Assembly (NCBI GenBank): GCA_031415655.1
Contig: JANOSD010000033.1
Coordinates: 17,961 to 81,960, forward strand
Direction: 5' to 3'
DNA length: 64,000 bases
From: JAKOVR01 sp031415655
GTDB taxonomy: Bacteria > Actinomycetota > Acidimicrobiia > Acidimicrobiales > Acidimicrobilacustridaceae
Part shown: positions 1 through 8,727 of the stretch, piece after piece
Layout of the letters: each line of letters opens with the position of its first letter
How positions within the stretch are numbered: the stretch's first letter is position 1
Notes under the pieces: generated by a model
The model's database searches: none
Told to the model about the DNA's origin: nothing
Seen by the model: the letters and a program-made list of their open reading frames with translations, nothing else
Position numbers and translations under genes: made by a program

Positions 1-562
1 GATCGACTGGTTCGCTCCACGGGTCGCCGACGAGGGGCCCGAAGTGCGAGTCGAGCAGGCGCCGCTCTTCCTGACGCATCCGGTTCGCGTCGTCGGGTTC
101 GACGTGGTCGTGGCCCACCAGATGAAGGACCGCGTGCACCAGCAAAAGCGCCAACTCGTCGGGGAAGGCGCCGGCATGCGCGACAGCCTGCGCCGCGGCC
201 ACCGACGGGCAGAGCACGATATCGCCCAGAATCAAGGGGGGCTCATCGATCGTCGGCAACGGTGTTGCTCCCAACGGGACCTCGTCGAGCGGGAACGCCA
301 GCACATCGGTGGGGCCACCATCGCCGCCAAGGTGCGCACGTTTGAGGAGGGCAATTTCCTGCTCGTCGACCAGGGTGACCGACACACTCATCGGCGCCGT
401 CGCTCCGACGTGGGCGAACACGGCCGCGCCCACTTCCTCGACGAAAGCCGACCATCGAGCCTGGTCGACAGCAAGGGCCACGATGTCTTCGGCGGCACGA
501 GCGTCTTCGAAGGTGACCACCACGTGGGGAAGCGCGCTTTGCGGATTCGGTTGGTCGATCAC
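1..562 (-). CDS. ybeY: Endoribonuclease YbeY (3' end cut by window edge)
   Basis: YbeY is a single-strand-specific metal-dependent endoribonuclease that matures 16S rRNA 3' ends and takes part in ribosome quality control. The reading frame on the minus strand starts at a GTG at 562, the only usable start downstream of an in-frame stop, and runs off the left edge after about 187 residues. It contains GPTDVLAFPLDE, LGDIVLCP and the zinc-binding signature HAVLHLVGHDH followed by an M-x3-E stretch (MRQEERRLL), all hallmarks of the family (usually 150-180 aa). It lies 67 bp downstream of phoH in the same direction, the usual phoH-ybeY pairing in actinobacteria. The C-terminus is not visible. Confidence 0.95.
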   Translation of the reverse strand, partial: MIDQPNPQSALPHVVVTFEDARAAEDIVALAVDQARWSAFVEEVGAAVFAHVGATAPMSVSVTLVDEQEIALLKRAHLGGDGGPTDVLAFPLDEVPLGATPLPTIDEPPLILGDIVLCPSVAAAQAVAHAGAFPDELALLLVHAVLHLVGHDHVEPDDANRMRQEERRLLDSHFGPLVGDPWSEPVD

Positions 563-629
563 GGTCTGGTCATTGCGGTCGGGTCATTGCGGTCTCGTCA
601 TGGCTGCGTGGGAGGGCGAAACTTGCGGG

Positions 630-1619
630 TCACGACGGGTGAGGAACGCCCGGGGGCTGGGGTGGACCCGCGGCCCTTTCATAGGCGTTCACGATGTCTT
701 GCACGATGCGATGCCGGATGACATCTCGGCTGGAGAGGTGCACGAACGAAAGTCCATCGACACCCGCCAGTATCCCTTCGATCTGCGCCAGCCCACTACG
801 ACCGCCAGGCACGTCCACCTGGGTGGTGTCGCCGGTGACCACCACTTTCGACCCGAAACCGATTCGAGTCAGGAACATCTTCATCTGCTCCGGGGTGGTG
901 TTTTGGGCCTCGTCGAGAATGATGAAACTGTCGTTCAGCGTTCGGCCGCGCATAAAAGCCAGCGGCGCCACTTCCACCGTTCCTTTCTCGACCATGCGCG
1001 CCGCCCCTTCAAGGCCCACCATCTCGTGGAGGGCGTCGTACAACGGGCGAAGGTAGGGATCGATCTTGGCCATGAGGTCGCCGGGCAGGAAACCCAACCG
1101 CTCCCCCGCTTCTACCGCGGGCCGGGTGAGCACGATCCTGCTCACCTCTCGTTCTTGCAACGCGTGGACCGCCGATGCCACCGCCAGCCAGCTCTTCCCG
1201 GTACCGGCCGGCCCGAGGGCAAAAGTGACCACGTTGGCTCGGATGGCATCGACGTAACGCTTTTGGCCAGCGGTCTTCGGACGCACACTTTTGCCCCGAC
1301 CTGAACGAAGCACATCGTCGGTGAGCACCTCGCTCGGCCGCTCGTTCGAACGGACCATATCGATCGTGCGCATCACGCTCGACGCTTCGAGCTGATGACC
1401 TCGTTGGATCAGCAACACCAACTCATCGAACAGCTTGGCGACACGGTCTACCTCCGCTCCCGACACGGTGATCTCGTTGCCGCGAACACCGACGGAGGTG
1501 TCCGGGAACGCGGTCTCTACCAGCCGGAGGAACTCGTCGCGCGCGCCGAGCAGCGGAACCATGAGGTGGTTGCCGGGGACGCTGATCGTGATCGGAGGGG
1601 CAGAAGCGGAGGCGGGCAT
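630..1619 (-). CDS. phoH: PhoH-like ATPase (PhoL)
   Basis: PhoH-family ATPase of 329 aa, of the short type (PhoL) found next to ybeY and linked to RNA metabolism and phosphate stress. The Walker A motif ALGPAGTGKSWLAV lies near residue 130 and the Walker B segment is FIILDEAQNTTPEQMKMFLTRIG, followed by VVVTGDTTQVDVP. The N-terminal 100 residues form the KH-like region seen in this family (ITISVPGNHLMVPLLGARDEF). The ATG at 1619 was chosen because homology begins there; the open frame continues upstream without family features. No clear Shine-Dalgarno or TANNNT box is seen right before it. It is co-directional with ybeY and probably in one transcript. Confidence 0.95.
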   Translation of the reverse strand: MPASASAPPITISVPGNHLMVPLLGARDEFLRLVETAFPDTSVGVRGNEITVSGAEVDRVAKLFDELVLLIQRGHQLEASSVMRTIDMVRSNERPSEVLTDDVLRSGRGKSVRPKTAGQKRYVDAIRANVVTFALGPAGTGKSWLAVASAVHALQEREVSRIVLTRPAVEAGERLGFLPGDLMAKIDPYLRPLYDALHEMVGLEGAARMVEKGTVEVAPLAFMRGRTLNDSFIILDEAQNTTPEQMKMFLTRIGFGSKVVVTGDTTQVDVPGGRSGLAQIEGILAGVDGLSFVHLSSRDVIRHRIVQDIVNAYERAAGPPQPPGVPHPS

Positions 1620-1712
1620 GGGATCGACGATCGGACGAAGGCAGGGAAGACAAGTAACAGAACGAAGCGTATCGGGCTGGGTGGCCGGGACGACCCTCAA
1701 TAGGCTCGCTGG

Positions 1713-2291
1713 ATGCCCGCCAGCCCTGGCCCTCCCGACGAAAACATCGCCATGTCCGCAGATCCGTCGGCCTGGTTGAGTGAGGTTCGCTCTGACGAAC
1801 ACGCCGCCGGCCGGACGCGGGTCGCATGGCTGGCCCGGCAGGCCGGTGAGGAGAGCACGTTTCAAGGGGTCTTGCTCGACCTCGCAGAACGGGGCGCTCC
1901 GGTCGTGGCCGAACTGGCGGATACCTCGAGTGTTCGGGGCGTGCTGCGGGCGGTGGGTCGCGACCTTGCCATTGTCGAACCGGCGGGCGGCGGCACGGCC
2001 CTCTTGTCATTGTCGGCGCTCTGGGCGGTGCGCCCGTCCGCCGGAACGGCCGAGGTGTGGGGCGATCGTCCGATCGGCGAATCCTCCACCATTACGCAGG
2101 TCCTGGCCGACTGGAGCGAGGCCCGACCCGACGTGACCATGCGGACCATCGGCGGAACAGTCCAAGGCGAACTACTCGACGTGGGTGCGGACGTGGCGGT
2201 GATTCGGGCCACCGACGAGCGGCGGAGCCGGATCTACGTGGCGATCCCGCTTCTCGTCGCGGTGATCAGTCGAGATCGCCTGGGGGGATAG
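1713..2291 (+). CDS. Hypothetical protein, conserved-looking, 192 aa
   Basis: I do not recognise the family. The 192-aa product is acidic, soluble and rich in Val/Ala, with alternating strand-like segments (AELADTSSVRGVLRAVGRDLAIVEPAGG and GELLDVGADVAVIRA), which suggests an all-beta OB- or SH3-like fold, but that is inference. A second ATG at 1752 is possible. The first ATG is preferred because a -10-like hexamer TAGGCT lies exactly 6 bases before it, giving a leaderless mRNA of the kind seen for many genes in this window. It is divergent from phoH and convergent with the HTH gene that follows. Confidence 0.7.
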   Translation: MPASPGPPDENIAMSADPSAWLSEVRSDEHAAGRTRVAWLARQAGEESTFQGVLLDLAERGAPVVAELADTSSVRGVLRAVGRDLAIVEPAGGGTALLSLSALWAVRPSAGTAEVWGDRPIGESSTITQVLADWSEARPDVTMRTIGGTVQGELLDVGADVAVIRATDERRSRIYVAIPLLVAVISRDRLGG

Positions 2292-2311
2292 TTCACCCCC
2301 TCAGACCCCCG

Positions 2312-2569
2312 TTAGGGAGCGGCGGGGCCCGTCTCGGGATAGAGGTGCTCAAGGGTGCCCGGCTCAATCCGACAGTTGTCGATGAACGCGTCGACCTCAT
2401 TGGCCTTCAGGCGGATCACTCGCCCAAACCGGTAGGCAGGGAGTTGACCTTCGTCGATGAATCGGTACAAGGTGCGGGGGGTGATGCCGAGGCGACTGGC
2501 AGCATCAGCGGTGCTTAGCCAGCGAATGTTGTCGCCAGCTTCGGTGGGAACAGTTTCGGTGGAACTCAT
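2312..2569 (-). CDS. Excisionase/MerR-type helix-turn-helix DNA-binding protein
   Basis: An 85-aa protein whose centre is a winged-helix DNA-binding domain of the excisionase/BldC type: STADAASRLGITPRTLYRFID is the HTH, followed by LPAYRFGRVIRLKANEVDAFID as wing and C-terminal helix. Such proteins act as small regulators in actinobacteria and as Xis-like factors on mobile elements. No integrase is nearby, so a regulatory role, possibly on the Tad locus transcribed divergently 390 bp away, is more likely. That link is inference from position only. A possible small coding frame ends immediately before its ATG (TAG-ATG junction). Confidence 0.85.
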   Translation of the reverse strand: MSSTETVPTEAGDNIRWLSTADAASRLGITPRTLYRFIDEGQLPAYRFGRVIRLKANEVDAFIDNCRIEPGTLEHLYPETGPAAP

Positions 2570-2788
2570 CTAGGGAAGTCTAATCACTGTCAGACCCTTT
2601 GCGGTGCTTTCGATTTTGAGGTCCTGGGGGTCGACCGTGTCGCCGCCGTGGATCTGGGGTGGTCGGTGCCAAGGAAGCGCCCCCGAGTGCGTCGTGACCT
2701 CAAGGGCGTCACTCGTGACGGTGGAGCGAGGAAAGAACCACTTTGGCACCGGGGGCCCTGATAATTCCTTATCGGGGACGCGATCCAC
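2570..2788 (-). CDS. Possible small protein directly upstream of the HTH gene
   Basis: An open frame of 72 codons from a GTG at 2788 (a TTG at 2812 would add eight) ends with a TAG that abuts the ATG of the HTH gene, which suggests translational coupling. The peptide has a protein-like composition (VPKWFFPRSTVTSDALEV, GDTVDPQDLKIESTAKGLTV) but no family I recognise. It is listed with low confidence because length, start and coding bias are all marginal. Confidence 0.35.
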   Translation of the reverse strand: MDRVPDKELSGPPVPKWFFPRSTVTSDALEVTTHSGALPWHRPPQIHGGDTVDPQDLKIESTAKGLTVIRLP

Positions 2789-2800
2789 CGGATGAACGCC

Positions 2801-2833
2801 CTCCGTGGTCAAGCGACCACGGAGAGTGTTTTT
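2801..2833 (+). terminator. Perfect 10-bp hairpin with T-tract
   Basis: CTCCGTGGTC (2801-2810), loop AAGC, GACCACGGAG (2815-2824), then AGTG and five T residues at 2829-2833. This is a canonical Rho-independent terminator for transcription on the plus strand. No plus-strand gene ends near it: the nearest plus gene stops at 2291. It may end an unannotated RNA or protect the Tad promoter just downstream from read-through. Confidence 0.7.
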
Positions 2834-2851
2834 CAGTGTGTCTCACGTCTC

Positions 2852-2881
2852 TTGACTACGGCTCCGACCATTCGGTACGGT
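2852..2881 (+). promoter_or_regulatory. Predicted promoter of the Tad operon
   Basis: TTGACT (2852-2857) and TACGGT (2876-2881) are separated by 18 bp, a good match to the actinobacterial housekeeping consensus TTGACN/TANNNT. Transcription would start near 2888, leaving about 70 bases of leader before the cpaB ATG at 2957. The region 2882-2956 shows nothing else recognisable. Confidence 0.55.
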
Positions 2882-2956
2882 CGACACTCGTCGGCTTTGG
2901 AAAAATGCCTGCTCCTATCTCATACTCTTTCCTGTCTTCTATTTACTTTTCCTCCC

Positions 2957-3895
2957 ATGCCAACCACCTCCACTTCAACCCGAAGCACCAGCAACCAAAC
3001 CCCCTCCGCAGGCCGCTCGTCGTCGAGTCGCCGACGCACGCCGACGGGCACATCTACTCAGCGGCGCCCAACGCCACTGCCCGGAGGTCGGGCGGTCATT
3101 GGTGGTCTCTTGATGACGGTCGCATTCGTCGGCGTATTGTTTGCCTACACCTCCGCCAACAGCGGTCCCCACACGACCTTCGTCGTGGCTCGCCAACCAA
3201 TCGCCATCGGTCATCGCATCGAAGCCGCTGATGTTCGCGAAGAACGCATCGACCTGCCCCCTTCCGTAGCAGCGCAGGCGTTCCCATCGGTCGGACTGGT
3301 CGTGGGATCGGTCGCGCTGAATCCTCTCACCGAAGGCCAGTTCGTCGCCCGAGGCGCCGTTCGCCCATCCTCCGCCGACGCCGAACCCGGCGCCCGCGAG
3401 TTCTCATTTGCCGTCGATCGCGAACGAGCACTCAACGGCGACTTGCGTCGCGGTGAGCACATCGATCTCTTGGCCACCTCCGGCACCGGGGCCGATGCCG
3501 TCACCGATGTGATCGCCCGTGACGTGCCCATCGTGGCGATCGGGGATCAAGGAAAAGGCAACCTCGGATCCGGCGGCAAGGTCGTGATCACCGTCGCGCT
3601 CCTCTCTCCCGATCTGCTCACCCGGGTGGCTCACGCCACCCAGATCGCCGCCGTCACCGTCGTGCGGTCCACCGGGGCCGCAGACGCTTCGGCCAGCGCC
3701 GACCAAGTACGACTCCCCACCCCCGCACCCAACGGGGCCACCAGCGCCAGCTCTCCAAACGGGACCGCGCCAACTTCGAGCGTCACGCCATCGAGCAACA
3801 CGCCATCGAGCGTCACCCCATCGAGCGTCACCCCATCGAGCGTCAAGCCATCGAGCGTCACGCCCGCCACCGACCCGCCAGCCGACAGCCCGTGA
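2957..3895 (+). CDS. cpaB: Flp pilus assembly protein CpaB/RcpC
   Basis: CpaB (RcpC) is the SAF-domain protein of Tad/Flp pilus systems, membrane anchored and facing outward. In this 312-aa product a Ser/Thr/Arg-rich N-terminus is followed by one transmembrane segment (GGLLMTVAFVGVLFAYTSA, about residues 50-68) and then the SAF domain (VVARQPIAIGHRIEAADVREERIDLP) with the downstream RcpC region (GEHIDLLATSG). The C-terminus is a low-complexity Thr/Pro/Ser tail made of TPSSV repeats. The ATG at 2957 is chosen because the open frame upstream is not protein-like and contains the promoter. The stop overlaps the tadZ start by four bases (GTGA). First gene of the Tad operon. Confidence 0.9.
   Translation: MPTTSTSTRSTSNQTPSAGRSSSSRRRTPTGTSTQRRPTPLPGGRAVIGGLLMTVAFVGVLFAYTSANSGPHTTFVVARQPIAIGHRIEAADVREERIDLPPSVAAQAFPSVGLVVGSVALNPLTEGQFVARGAVRPSSADAEPGAREFSFAVDRERALNGDLRRGEHIDLLATSGTGADAVTDVIARDVPIVAIGDQGKGNLGSGGKVVITVALLSPDLLTRVAHATQIAAVTVVRSTGAADASASADQVRLPTPAPNGATSASSPNGTAPTSSVTPSSNTPSSVTPSSVTPSSVKPSSVTPATDPPADSP
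3781..3855 (+). repeat. 15-bp tandem repeat, five units, inside cpaB
   Basis: Five units of the form CGTCACSCCATCGAG follow one another from 3781 to 3855, with single-base differences. Each encodes five residues (SVTPS and variants). The array gives CpaB a Thr/Pro-rich tail that could span the cell wall. Its length may vary between strains by slippage. Confidence 0.85.
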
Positions 3896-5217
3896 GCGCC
3901 GACGAACGCTGGGTCGTTCTCGGGCTCGCGCAGGTTCGTTCCCCTTGGTTCGGAGACGTGGCACGGTGGTCGAACGCCGCCATCCTTCCGATCGAGTTCG
4001 TCAAATGCCTTAGCGGCGACGAGGTACGCGCCCGTTTGCGGTCGGGGCGTGCCTTCTCCGCGCTCGTGATCGACAGCAGCCTGCCCACGCTCGACCGGGA
4101 CCTCATCGACGAGGCCACATCCACCGGGTGTGCGGTGATCGTGATCGACGGCGGCCGCACTCGACGCGACTGGACCGGGCTCGGCGCGTCGGTCGTACTG
4201 CCGCCTGATTTCGACCCCGGCACACTCGTCGACGTCCTCAGCGTTCATGCCCCGATGATTGATCAAATCGATCGATCCCTCACGTCGGCGCCGGGACCGG
4301 CCCCCACGAACCTGTGGCGAGGACAGCTCGTCGGCGTGATGGGTGGCGGCGGCACGGGCACTTCCACCATGGCGATGGCGCTCGCCGAAGCGTTTGCCCG
4401 CGACCCGCGATACCGGGGCCTGGCGCTCCTCGCCGACCTTCGCCTCGATGCCGATCTTGCGTTGCTCCACCATGTCGGCGACGTCGTTCCCGGCGTACAA
4501 GAACTGGTGGAGGCCACGCGGCTCGGAAGCCCCACGCCCGATGAGGTGCGATCGTTCACGGTGCAGCCACACTGCTCCACGTACCCCCTGTTGATGGGCC
4601 TCCGACGTCATCGGGATTGGGTCACGCTGCGACCTCGCGCCCTCCACTCCGCCCTCGACGGTATCCGGCGGGCCTACACCATCACCGTCGCCGACATTGA
4701 CGCCGACCTTGAGGGAGAACGTCACACCGGTTCGCTCGAAGTTGAAGAGCGCAATCTGCTCGCTCGCACCATCGCCACCGATGCCGACCTCCTCGTGATC
4801 ACCGGCCTTCCCACCCTCGTTGGGTTGCAACGATTCGTGCGGGTCATACATGCCGTCGTCGAACACGGCGTGCACCCGGCCCGAGTCCTGCCCATGATGA
4901 ACCGAGCTCCCAAATCACCGTCCGCCCGGTCTGAGCTCACCGCCGCCGTCGCCCGTCTCACCGCCTCCGCTACCGGCGGCACCGATCACTGCGTGCAGCC
5001 CGTGGTGTTCGTCGGCGAACGCCGCAAGCTCGACCTTGCCCTGCGCGACGCCGCGGGCCTCCCACGATCGCTGGTCGAATCCGTCGGTTCCCCGACACAA
5101 GCAGTGCTCGACCGTGTAACCGATGTCGCGATGGAGTCGTTCGATGCCGGCCAACCGCAACTGATCGCTCCCGGCACGATCGGGAGCTGGGCCACAGACG
5201 ATGGGGAGGTCGGATGA
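3892..5217 (+). CDS. tadZ: Tad locus ATPase TadZ/CpaE-like
   Basis: TadZ/CpaE proteins are MinD-like ATPases that place the Tad pilus machine at its cellular site. The 441-aa product has an N-terminal receiver-like domain (about 1-125, with DVARWSNAAILP and ALVIDSSLPTLDRDLI) and a C-terminal P-loop domain with a deviant Walker A, GVMGGGGTGTSTMAMALAEAF (about 143-163), in which the usual MinD lysine is absent. LLADLRLDADLALLHHVGD resembles the DxDLxx region of the family. It starts at a GTG overlapping the cpaB stop by four bases and ends overlapping the tadA start (ATGA), so it is translationally coupled on both sides. Confidence 0.85.
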   Translation: MSADERWVVLGLAQVRSPWFGDVARWSNAAILPIEFVKCLSGDEVRARLRSGRAFSALVIDSSLPTLDRDLIDEATSTGCAVIVIDGGRTRRDWTGLGASVVLPPDFDPGTLVDVLSVHAPMIDQIDRSLTSAPGPAPTNLWRGQLVGVMGGGGTGTSTMAMALAEAFARDPRYRGLALLADLRLDADLALLHHVGDVVPGVQELVEATRLGSPTPDEVRSFTVQPHCSTYPLLMGLRRHRDWVTLRPRALHSALDGIRRAYTITVADIDADLEGERHTGSLEVEERNLLARTIATDADLLVITGLPTLVGLQRFVRVIHAVVEHGVHPARVLPMMNRAPKSPSARSELTAAVARLTASATGGTDHCVQPVVFVGERRKLDLALRDAAGLPRSLVESVGSPTQAVLDRVTDVAMESFDAGQPQLIAPGTIGSWATDDGEVG

Positions 5218-6893
5218 CCCGTCCTCGTCCACCGGCATTTTCCCCGAGCGCCGCTGAGGAGGTCGAAAGCCGGCGCCTCGGCCAGTTGGATTCCCCACTT
5301 GGACCCTTGCCTGCCTCGCCATTTCCTGGTTCCCTACCGGCATCACCAATCACCACAAATCTTTCTCCAGTCCCGATCGCGAAGAGTCCGACAGTGGCAC
5401 CAATCGCCACACCAATCGGGCTCAACGGCGCACGTTCGTCGCTTGACGGCCGTCCCTCCCGATTGTCCGACGCGGCGACACCGCTCGTTGAGATCGAGCA
5501 GCGGGCTCAGACCCGAGCCAAGGAACAGTCGCTCGACCTTCGCACCGACGAAAGTCGGGAGGAAATGCGGGCCATCATTCGCAACGAGATCGATACGTGG
5601 CGGGCCGACTTTCGCCGAGGATCGCGCCCGTTCGATCTGCCCCACCCCGAGGTGGTGGCGGCGCGAGCGTTCCGCAACATCGCGGGGTACGGACCCTTGG
5701 AACCCTTGCTCGACGACCCCGACGTGTGGGAAATCATGGTCAACTCGCCCGACAAGATCTTCGTCAAACGACACTCAGGTCCGGGCGGGTACCACGACGA
5801 AGTTTTCCACGACGACGACCACGTCACCCGAATCCTCACGAAGATGCTCGATGACGCGTCGGGAAGCCACCGCAAACTCGACCCATCTGAAGGTCTGCAA
5901 GATGCCCAACTCGAGAGCGGAGCGCGGCTCCACATCGTGCACGGCGATGTGAGCGGCGGCGGTCATCTGATGGTGAACATTCGGAAGTTCACCGGAATCC
6001 CGTTCTCGTCGTTGCCGCAGTTGGTCGACCGAGCCACGCTCTCCCCTGCCGCCGCCGAACTGCTCGCCGGATGTGTCCGCGCCAATCTCTCGATGGTATT
6101 CGCCGGTCCTCCCGGATCAGGGAAAACCACCCTCCTCTCCTGTTGCGCCGCCGAACTCGACCCCACCTTGCGGGTTGTGACCGCAGAAGAGGTGCTCGAG
6201 CTCGATATCCCGGTGGCCAACGTCGCCAGGATGCAGACCCGCGCCGCCCGCATCGATCGCCCGGCGGTCGACCTTCGCCGGCTCGTCTCTGGCTTTCTTC
6301 GGATGGCTCCGGACATCGCCATCGTGGGAGAGGTCCGCGACCGTGAAGCCTTGCCACTCCTTCTCACCCTTTCCTCCGGTGTCAAGGGCTTCACCACAAT
6401 CCATGCTGGCTCCGCCCGCCAAGCCCTCACCCGCCTCCGATTCATCTGCCAGCTCGCCGACACGGCCAACGAACTCCCCATGTCGGCCCTCAACAGCTTG
6501 GTAACCGAGGCCATCGACATCGTCGTTCACTCGTCGCGCGGGCCTTCCGGACCCCGCGTCACCGAGATCCTGGCCGTGGAGGACCTCGCCGCCGGTGGCG
6601 ACGCGACGCAGTTCACGGTCTCCCCACTTTTTCGTCGAGCCACCTACGACCAACCGCTACTCCCAACCGGGATTCTCCCCGTCCGGGCCCTGCGTGCGTT
6701 GCAGGACGCAGGGGTTGATCTGCACGTGCTACTGGATCTAAACGCACCCGCACGAGGACCCGTCACCGACGAGTCTCGACGGATCGCCGCCGAAGATCCG
6801 TTTGACGGTCATCATTCTCCGCCCTCAGCCGATGCTTCCGCGAACTCGGTGCGCGAAGCGCCGCACCGGCATGCGTGGGTCGGCCGAACGTGA
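5214..6893 (+). CDS. tadA: Type II/IV secretion ATPase TadA/CpaF
   Basis: TadA is the hexameric cytoplasmic ATPase that powers Flp pilus assembly. The 559-aa product has a long low-complexity Pro/Ser N-terminus (about 1-90), the N-terminal domain (FRNIAGYGPLEPLLDDPDVWEI), Walker A GPPGSGKTT near residue 300, Asp/Glu-box IAIVGEVRDREALPLLL, and the His box GFTTIHAGSARQAL. All catalytic motifs are intact. It overlaps its neighbours by ATGA and GTGA junctions. The family is usually 420-480 aa; the excess is the disordered N-terminus and a tail of about 60 residues. Confidence 0.95.
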   Translation: MTRPRPPAFSPSAAEEVESRRLGQLDSPLGPLPASPFPGSLPASPITTNLSPVPIAKSPTVAPIATPIGLNGARSSLDGRPSRLSDAATPLVEIEQRAQTRAKEQSLDLRTDESREEMRAIIRNEIDTWRADFRRGSRPFDLPHPEVVAARAFRNIAGYGPLEPLLDDPDVWEIMVNSPDKIFVKRHSGPGGYHDEVFHDDDHVTRILTKMLDDASGSHRKLDPSEGLQDAQLESGARLHIVHGDVSGGGHLMVNIRKFTGIPFSSLPQLVDRATLSPAAAELLAGCVRANLSMVFAGPPGSGKTTLLSCCAAELDPTLRVVTAEEVLELDIPVANVARMQTRAARIDRPAVDLRRLVSGFLRMAPDIAIVGEVRDREALPLLLTLSSGVKGFTTIHAGSARQALTRLRFICQLADTANELPMSALNSLVTEAIDIVVHSSRGPSGPRVTEILAVEDLAAGGDATQFTVSPLFRRATYDQPLLPTGILPVRALRALQDAGVDLHVLLDLNAPARGPVTDESRRIAAEDPFDGHHSPPSADASANSVREAPHRHAWVGRT

Positions 6894-7777
6894 TCGCCGT
6901 CGCACTCGGTGCCGTTGCCGCCTACGGAGTGTTTCTCATCTACACCGCGACTGCATTCGGTTGGCGTGGGGTCGGCGTGCGAGGTCGTGTCCGCGATGAG
7001 CCTCGGCGCCGTCAGCGTTCCGTGGCATCCTGGATGACCCAAGCCGGGCTTCATGATGTTCCCGTCCGGGAGTTCGTTGCGGTGGTGATGATGGTCTCGG
7101 CCCTCGGCGCGGCGCTGGCGTTCGTGGTCTTTGGCAGCTTGGCACCCGTGGTCGCGGCGGCAGTGCTCTTCGCCTCGATCCCCCTCGCCTCCTACCGGAG
7201 TCGGAGAGACCAACGCCGCGCCGTCGCCGCCGAGGCGTGGCCTCGCCTGATCGAGGAGATTCGTATTCTCACGTCGTCGGCCGGGCGGTCCATTCCCCAG
7301 TCACTCTTTGAAGCCGGGCTCGCTGGCCCCATCGAACTCCGCCCATCATTCGAGGATGCTCATCGGGAGTGGGTGCTGTCCACCGACTTTCCGCGCACGA
7401 TCGCCGTCCTGAAGGAACGACTCGGGGATCCCACTGCCGACGCCGCCTGCGAAACCCTTCTCGTAGCTCACGAGATCGGCGGAACCGACCTCGACCGCCG
7501 CCTCGAAGCCCTGAGCGAGGATCGCCGCCAAGACACACAAGGCCGCAAGGACGCCCGAGCCCAACAAGCCGGAGTTCGGTTCGCTCGTTCGTTCACCATC
7601 GTCGTCCCACTCGGCATGGCGCTCGTCGGGCTCAGCATCGGTGACGGCCGTGCGGCGTATCAGTCCACTTCCGGGCAACTTGTCGTGCTCGCCGCCCTAT
7701 CGCTCATGGTGGCCTGCTGGGTCTGGGCTTCACGAATCATGAGGCTGCCCCAGGAACGGCGGGTGTTCGACACATGA
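6890..7777 (+). CDS. tadB: Tad inner-membrane protein TadB-like
   Basis: T2SF-domain membrane platform protein, the partner of TadC around the TadA ATPase. The 295-aa product has an N-terminal TM (IAVALGAVAAYGVFLIYTA), a pair of TMs near 70-110, the cytoplasmic T2SF domain (PRLIEEIRILTSSAGRSIPQSLFEA ... TLLVAHEIGGTDLDRRLEAL) and two C-terminal TMs. I chose the GTG at 6890, which forms a GTGA overlap with the tadA stop as at other junctions of this operon, over the GTG at 6875. It ends in an ATGA overlap with tadC. Confidence 0.88.
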   Translation: MIAVALGAVAAYGVFLIYTATAFGWRGVGVRGRVRDEPRRRQRSVASWMTQAGLHDVPVREFVAVVMMVSALGAALAFVVFGSLAPVVAAAVLFASIPLASYRSRRDQRRAVAAEAWPRLIEEIRILTSSAGRSIPQSLFEAGLAGPIELRPSFEDAHREWVLSTDFPRTIAVLKERLGDPTADAACETLLVAHEIGGTDLDRRLEALSEDRRQDTQGRKDARAQQAGVRFARSFTIVVPLGMALVGLSIGDGRAAYQSTSGQLVVLAALSLMVACWVWASRIMRLPQERRVFDT

Positions 7778-8682
7778 TCCGCATGATCGTCATTTGCGGC
7801 TTGCTCTTTTGGTGCGGCACCACCCTGCTGCTCGCCGAACTCCGGTGGTTTCGACGTGAACCACTGGTCGATCGTCTACGCCCGTACAACCCGGCGCTAC
7901 TCGACCCCGTTCGCTCGGGAACGATGATGTCTGTGGCCTCCTTTCGCGACGTGATCGGCCCCATCGCCATGCGTGCCGGAACTCGACTGGCTCGGCTCTT
8001 CGGAGTGAGCGAAGAGCTGTCACTCCGACTCCAACGAATCCACTCGACCCTCGACGTACAGGCCTTTCGTGTGCGCCAACTCGGATGGAGTGCAGCGGCG
8101 TTTGTGCTCATCACCGCCTCCTCGATCATGCTCGGGCTCCCCGCCCTCCTCACCCTCGCTGCCGTAGCAGCGGCCCCGCTTTTGGCGTTCCTCATCACGG
8201 AGCATCAGTTGGCGAGAGCGTCGAAGTCATGGCAACAACGGCTATTTCTTGAGCTGCCGGTCGTCAGCGAACAACTCGGCATGCTGCTCGGAGCGGGCTT
8301 CTCACTAAGCGGAGCCCTCGACCGCATCGCCACTCGCACCCAAGGCGCCACCGCCACCGACCTCCAGGTGGTGACGCAGCGCATCCGCCAAGGCCTTTCG
8401 GATATCGACGCCTTGCGGGAGTGGGCAGCGATCGCCGGCGTCGATGCTGTCGACCGGCTTGTCGGTGTGCTCGCCCTCAACCAGGAGGCTGCCGACCTGG
8501 GCAAATTGATCAGCGAGGAGGCTCGGTCCATTCGCCGTGATGTGCAACGACAGTTGATTGAGTCGATCGAACGTCGGAGCCAACAGGTGTGGATCCCGGT
8601 CACGGTCGCAACTCTTCTCCCCGGAGCGCTTTTCCTCGCCGTCCCGTTCATCGAAGCCATGTCGTTTTTTACGAACGGCTAG
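7774..8682 (+). CDS. tadC: Tad inner-membrane protein TadC-like
   Basis: Second T2SF-family membrane protein of the Tad machine, 302 aa. TMs are at the N-terminus (MIVICGLLFWCGTTLLLAEL), in the middle (two around residues 107-147) and at the C-terminus (TVATLLPGALFLAVPFIEAM). The T2SF domain shows FLELPVVSEQLGMLLGAGFSLSGALDRIA, and the C-terminal part has EEARSIRRDVQRQLIESIERRSQQVWIPV, typical of TadC. It is coupled to tadB by an ATGA overlap. A 45-bp gap separates it from the pilin-like gene, the only real spacing inside the operon. Confidence 0.88.
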   Translation: MIRMIVICGLLFWCGTTLLLAELRWFRREPLVDRLRPYNPALLDPVRSGTMMSVASFRDVIGPIAMRAGTRLARLFGVSEELSLRLQRIHSTLDVQAFRVRQLGWSAAAFVLITASSIMLGLPALLTLAAVAAAPLLAFLITEHQLARASKSWQQRLFLELPVVSEQLGMLLGAGFSLSGALDRIATRTQGATATDLQVVTQRIRQGLSDIDALREWAAIAGVDAVDRLVGVLALNQEAADLGKLISEEARSIRRDVQRQLIESIERRSQQVWIPVTVATLLPGALFLAVPFIEAMSFFTNG

Positions 8683-8727
8683 GGCTCTCCCAAGTACGTC
8701 CTCTCCCCTTCCCGAAAGCGAACCCTC

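Noticed and set aside
309..1304. Long open frames on the plus strand across phoH
   Set aside because: They are antisense to the well-supported PhoH coding sequence, with Arg/Pro-rich composition typical of high-GC shadows.
2604..2795. Plus-strand 63-codon frame ending just before the terminator at 2801
   Set aside because: The peptide has no protein-like pattern and is antisense to the better minus-strand frame; no ribosome site is present.
3781..3855. Possible CRISPR-like or regulatory repeats
   Set aside because: They are in-frame 15-bp units coding for a TPSSV tail of CpaB, with no spacers.
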